Assembly: GCA_030151165.1 (NCBI GenBank)
Contig: JASLEM010000354.1
Location: forward strand, 1 to 9,008
DNA length: 9,008 nt
Direction of reading: 5' to 3'
DNA from: Burkholderiaceae bacterium
GTDB lineage: Bacteria; Pseudomonadota; Gammaproteobacteria; Burkholderiales; Burkholderiaceae
Shown here one piece after another: positions 6,903-9,008 of the stretch. The translations under genes and the position numbers were made by a program. A model generated the notes under the pieces. The model worked only from the letters and a program-made list of their open reading frames with translations, had not been told where the DNA came from and searched no databases. Position 1 is the first letter of the stretch, and the number at the start of each line of letters is the position of its first letter.

Positions 6903-7454
6903 TCAAGCGACCAGCGCGATCGCGGACTCGTGGCGGCGCGACGCGAACGGCGCGTCCGCGAGCGCGCGGTCGACGCGGCGCGCGATGTCGTCGTGCACGA
7001 CGTAGCCGCGGCGCTCGTCGGGCAGCAGCTGGCTGTCGACGGCGAAGACGGTGTCGAGCAAGTGGCGCGCGCCGAGCGCGACCAGCACGGGCTTGAGCGT
7101 GTAGTCGAGCGCGAGCAGGTGCGCGAGGCTGCCGCCGGTGCCGATCGCGAGCACGGTCTTGCCGCACAGGCCGTCCTGCGGCAACAGGTCGAGGAAGGTC
7201 TTCAGCAGGCCGCTGTAGGCCGCCTTGTAGATCGGCGTCGCGACCAGCACGAGCCGCGCGGCCGCCACCTGCTCGCGAGCGCGGCGGATGGCCGGGTCGT
7301 CGAAGTCGGCGCGCACCAGCGCCGCGGGCGGCAGGTCGCGCAGCACGATCTCGTGCGTCGCCTCGCCGCCGTCGAAACGCTCGAGCACATGGCGCAGCAA
7401 CGCCGTCGAACGGGAGTTGGCGGACGGACTGCCGGACAGGGCGACGATGGACAT
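6903..7454 (-). CDS. ssuE: NAD(P)H-dependent FMN reductase SsuE
   Basis: A flavodoxin-like FMN reductase that supplies reduced FMN to SsuD. The 183-residue product is close to the usual length for SsuE. The FMN phosphate loop is SGSPSANSRS (7-16). The flavin/dimer motif is TPIYKAAYSGLLKTFLDLLP (73-92), and GTGGSLAHLLALDYTLKPVL (105-124) includes Tyr118, the residue whose insertion creates the pi-helix in E. coli SsuE (recalled). The start at 7454 (MSIVALSG) is the only in-frame start giving the family N-terminus; the Shine-Dalgarno is weak. This is the promoter-proximal gene of the ssu operon, 170 bp from the end of the exonuclease remnant. Confidence 0.95.
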   Translation of the reverse strand: MSIVALSGSPSANSRSTALLRHVLERFDGGEATHEIVLRDLPPAALVRADFDDPAIRRAREQVAAARLVLVATPIYKAAYSGLLKTFLDLLPQDGLCGKTVLAIGTGGSLAHLLALDYTLKPVLVALGARHLLDTVFAVDSQLLPDERRGYVVHDDIARRVDRALADAPFASRRHESAIALVA

Positions 7455-7486
7455 TGCGACGGGACTCACGGGACGACGGGATGCCC

Positions 7487-7575
7487 ACGATAGGCACTCG
7501 ACCGCAGCGCGAAAACGAATCCAAACGGCTATCGATATCCGGCTCGCGCCTTTGTCGGCGAACGCAGATCGATAT
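7487..7575 (-). promoter_or_regulatory. ssu operon promoter region with two ATATCGATNNSCGTY boxes
   Basis: Reading the minus strand toward ssuE, ATATCGAT occurs at 7575-7568 (followed by CTGCGTT) and again at 7538-7531 (followed by AGCCGTT). Both fit ATATCGATNNSCGTY and start 37 bp apart. Downstream is a possible sigma-70 pair TTTCGC / TATCGT with 16-bp spacing, the latter at 7492-7487, which would give a 5' leader of roughly 25 nt. The boxes would then sit near -55 and -90, a normal position for a LysR-type activator. The boxes are directly visible; the promoter pair and the regulator are inference. Confidence 0.4.
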
Positions 7576-7624
7576 GCGCCGCGCCGACTTGGTCGCGCGC
7601 CGCGCCTTCGCGCCCTCGCCCGCT

Positions 7625-8380
7625 TCAGGCGCCGAAGAAGCCGGGGCGGCCGCCGTCGCCCGGCTCGCCCGCGTCGGCCGGGTCGCTGCCGAACTTCGTC
7701 CGGAACGTCCCGCACTCGAGCCCCGTCTCGCGCAAGGTGCGCACCAGCACGGCCTCGTCGCCGTGCGTGACGATCACGCGCGTGCACCCGGTCGCGCGCA
7801 CGGCGGCGAGCAGGCCGGGCCAGTCGGCGTGGTCGCTCAGCACGAAGCCGCGGTCGAGGCCCGCGCGGTGGCGCGCCTTGTGCTGGTGCATCCAGCCGCT
7901 CGCGAAGGACTCGCGCACGCGCACCGCGCGCTGGAGCCGCCACGGCGCCTGGGCGCTCGGCGGCGCGACGATCAGCGCGCCGCGCAGGTGGCGCGGGTCC
8001 TCGATCTCCGACCAGGCGCGCGTCGGCGGCAGCGCGATGCCCTCGGCGACGTGCGCCGCATTGAGCTGTTCGGCCGCCGGGTGGACGTAGATCGGCCCGA
8101 GGTCCGCGTCGATGCCCGCGAGCACGTGCTGCGTCTTGCCGAGGCTGTAGGCGCCCACCATGCTCGCCTCGCCGTTCGCGGCGTTGGCGTCCCACCAGCG
8201 GTTCATGTCCTCGAAGACGTCGGCGTGCCGCGGCCAGCGGTAGATCGGCAGGCCGAAGGTCGCCTCGGTGACGAAGCAGTCGCAGCGCACCGGCTCGAAC
8301 GGCTCGCAGGTCGGATTCGAGTCGCCCAGCGTGGACACGCAGTAGTCGCCGGCGAGCACCCACACCTGGCCGCCGACCTC
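7625..8380 (-). pseudogene. Ligase-associated MBL/beta-CASP exonuclease, N-terminally truncated copy A
   Basis: The product reads VGGQVWVLAGDYCV, then CEPFEPVRCDCFVTEATFGL and PIYRW, SLGKTQHVLAGIDADLGPIY, RESFASGWM, GFVLSDHADWPGLL and VIVTHGDEAVLVR, ending GGRPGFFGA. These are the central and C-terminal motifs of the ligase-associated DNA damage response exonuclease family (metallo-beta-lactamase fold). About 100 N-terminal residues are missing, including the HxHxDH metal-binding motif. Upstream of about 8380 the frame stays open to 8854 but runs through the antisense of copy B, so an intact start is lost. Without its first metal-ligand motif it should be inactive. The body has no stop or frameshift, so the loss looks recent or artefactual. 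It points toward ssuE, 170 bp away, where the ligase gene would normally be expected. Confidence 0.8.
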
Positions 8381-8827
8381 GGCCCGATCTACGTGCATCC
8401 GGCGGCCGAGGCGATCAACGCCGCGCACCGGGACGAAGGCGTGCGGCTGCCGGCCACGCGGCCCTGGGGCGAGCTGGACGACCCGCGCGCGTTGCGCGGC
8501 GCCCTGGTCGTGGCGCCGCCGAGCGCAGGCGCGCCCTGGCGCTGGCAGCGCGCGGTGCGGGTGCGCGAGTCGTTCGCGAGCGGCTGGATGCAGCAGCACG
8601 GCGCGCGCCATCGGGCGGGGCTGGATCGCGGCTTCGTCCTGAGCGACCACGCCGACTGGCCGGGGCTGCTCGCCGCCGTCGACGCGACGCGCTGCACCCG
8701 CGTGATCGTGACCCACGGCGACGAGGCCGTGCTGGTGCGGGCGCTCGCCGACAAGGGCCTGCAGTGCGGCACGTTCCGCACGGCGTTCGGGGACGCGGCG
8801 CCGGGCGAGGTCGGGGACGCCGGATGA
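8372..8827 (+). pseudogene. Ligase-associated MBL/beta-CASP exonuclease, N-terminally truncated copy B
   Basis: Starting at the junction, the plus strand encodes ADLGPIYVHPAAEAINAAH, then LRGALVVAPPSAGAPW, RAVRVRESFASGWM, GLDRGFVLSDHADWPGLLAA, VIVTHGDEAVLVR and CGTFRTAFG, ending EVGDAG. This is only the C-terminal ~151 residues; the metallo-beta-lactamase metal site and the TFGLPIYRW segment are absent. There are no internal stops or frameshifts. The reading frame extends upstream through the antisense of copy A, but that part is not exonuclease-like. Copy B differs from copy A by scattered substitutions (for example GWMQQHG versus GWMHQHK) and has a shorter C-terminal tail. A hairpin terminator follows about 40 nt after the stop, and no ligase gene follows. 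Confidence 0.8.
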
Positions 8828-8865
8828 CCTGCGCCACAATACCCCCGTGGGCATATTTCACGATT

Positions 8866-8885
8866 CGGCGCGATCTCTCGCGCCG
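8866..8885 (+). terminator. Candidate intrinsic terminator after exonuclease copy B
   Basis: CGGCGCGA (8866-8873) and TCGCGCCG (8878-8885) form a perfect 8-bp stem with a TCTC loop, followed by CGTTGTTTG, a short interrupted T-tract. It begins 39 nt after the copy B stop, a typical position for a Rho-independent terminator on the plus strand. Confidence 0.55.
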
Positions 8886-8887
8886 CG

Positions 8888-8915
8888 TTGTTTGTAGGCA
8901 GATCGCAACAATATT
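8888..8915 (+). promoter_or_regulatory. Weak promoter-like AT-rich stretch
   Basis: TTGTTT (8888-8893) and AATATT (8910-8915), 16 bp apart, match sigma-70 hexamers only partially. The stretch from 8888 to 8926 is clearly AT-richer than anything nearby and lies between a terminator hairpin and a possible gene start at 8996. TTTGT/ACAAA and TTGTT/AACAA inverted pairs in it could be part of an operator. Confidence 0.25.
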
Positions 8916-8995
8916 TGGACAAATGCCACGTTACGATGGCCTCCGTCGCCAAGGCATCGGATGCCGCGGCACGGGACACTGAGGGAGCAGACGCA

Positions 8996-9008
8996 TTGGC
9001 AAGGATCC
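8996..9008 (+). CDS. Possible start of a TTG-initiated gene, cut by window edge
   Basis: GAGGGAG (8981-8987) is a good Shine-Dalgarno and stands 8 nt before TTG at 8996, which would read M-A-R-I. Only four codons are visible, so the product cannot be named. The upstream promoter-like region and terminator fit a new transcription unit here. Confidence 0.25.

Larger units (their letters stand above)
7625..8827. repeat. Diverged inverted repeat with arms 7625-8107 and 8372-8827 and a 264-bp spacer
   Basis: The two arms encode the same C-terminal part of an exonuclease on opposite strands. Over the aligned stretch from ADLGPIYVHP to FRT-x-FG, 115 of 140 residues match by eye with no gap. Nucleotide identity looks near 80% in the part compared. 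The 8108-8371 spacer is the part of copy A that copy B lacks. Identity is too low for a fresh foldback copy of one molecule, so the arms are paralogues or come from two related genomes. Confidence 0.85.

Noticed and set aside
7625..8827. Transposon or insertion sequence explanation for the inverted repeat
   Set aside because: The arms are long coding segments of an exonuclease, not terminal repeats; the spacer holds no transposase, and no target-site duplication is visible.
8824..8982. A 52-codon plus-strand frame whose ATG overlaps the copy B stop (ATGA)
   Set aside because: It runs through the terminator hairpin and promoter-like region, has no recognisable motif and a codon use unlike the neighbours; a chance open frame is more likely.

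Overview
The window is very GC-rich (roughly 70% by eye) with strongly G/C-ended codons and tightly packed genes. The proteins resemble betaproteobacterial (Burkholderiales-type) homologues, so a betaproteobacterium is the best guess. No rRNA, tRNA, transposase, integrase or CRISPR array is visible.

The core (1983-7454, minus strand) is a complete aliphatic sulfonate uptake and desulfonation operon, transcribed ssuE, ssuA-type 1, ssuA-type 2, ssuD, ssuC, ssuB. The binding proteins, permease and ATPase import organosulfonates. SsuE supplies FMNH2, and the monooxygenase SsuD cleaves the C-S bond to release sulfite for cysteine synthesis during sulfate limitation. Two divergent binding-protein genes sit in tandem, which suggests a widened substrate range. 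Gaps are 10-36 nt, and two junctions have a GAGGG Shine-Dalgarno sequence embedded in the upstream stop codon.

To the left, an orphan gene of unknown function (1130-1978, plus strand) converges on ssuB with only 4 nt between the stop codons, which lie inside one hairpin. Its product lacks Cys and Trp and ends in six Q-(V/I/L)-x triplets. A divergent intergenic region (825-1129) separates it from a small RBBP9/YdeN-type alpha/beta hydrolase (183-824, minus). The left edge holds what looks like the N-terminus of an ATP-dependent DNA ligase (1-148, minus).

A motif, ATATCGATNNSCGTY, occurs twice upstream of ssuE and once upstream of the hydrolase. It is a candidate operator that could tie these two units into one sulfur-responsive regulon.

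The right end (7625-8827) is the most unusual part. Two different, N-terminally truncated copies of a ligase-associated metallo-beta-lactamase/beta-CASP exonuclease stand head to head, about 82% identical at the protein level over the shared part, fused at a short microhomology (8372-8380). Both lack the N-terminal metal-binding half. This is either a real deletion between inverted paralogues or a chimeric assembly joint. Since this exonuclease family normally sits beside the ATP-dependent ligase, the ssu region appears to lie between two parts of a broken-up ligase-associated repair cluster. After the plus-strand copy come a hairpin terminator, an AT-richer promoter-like stretch and a possible TTG-initiated gene cut by the window edge.
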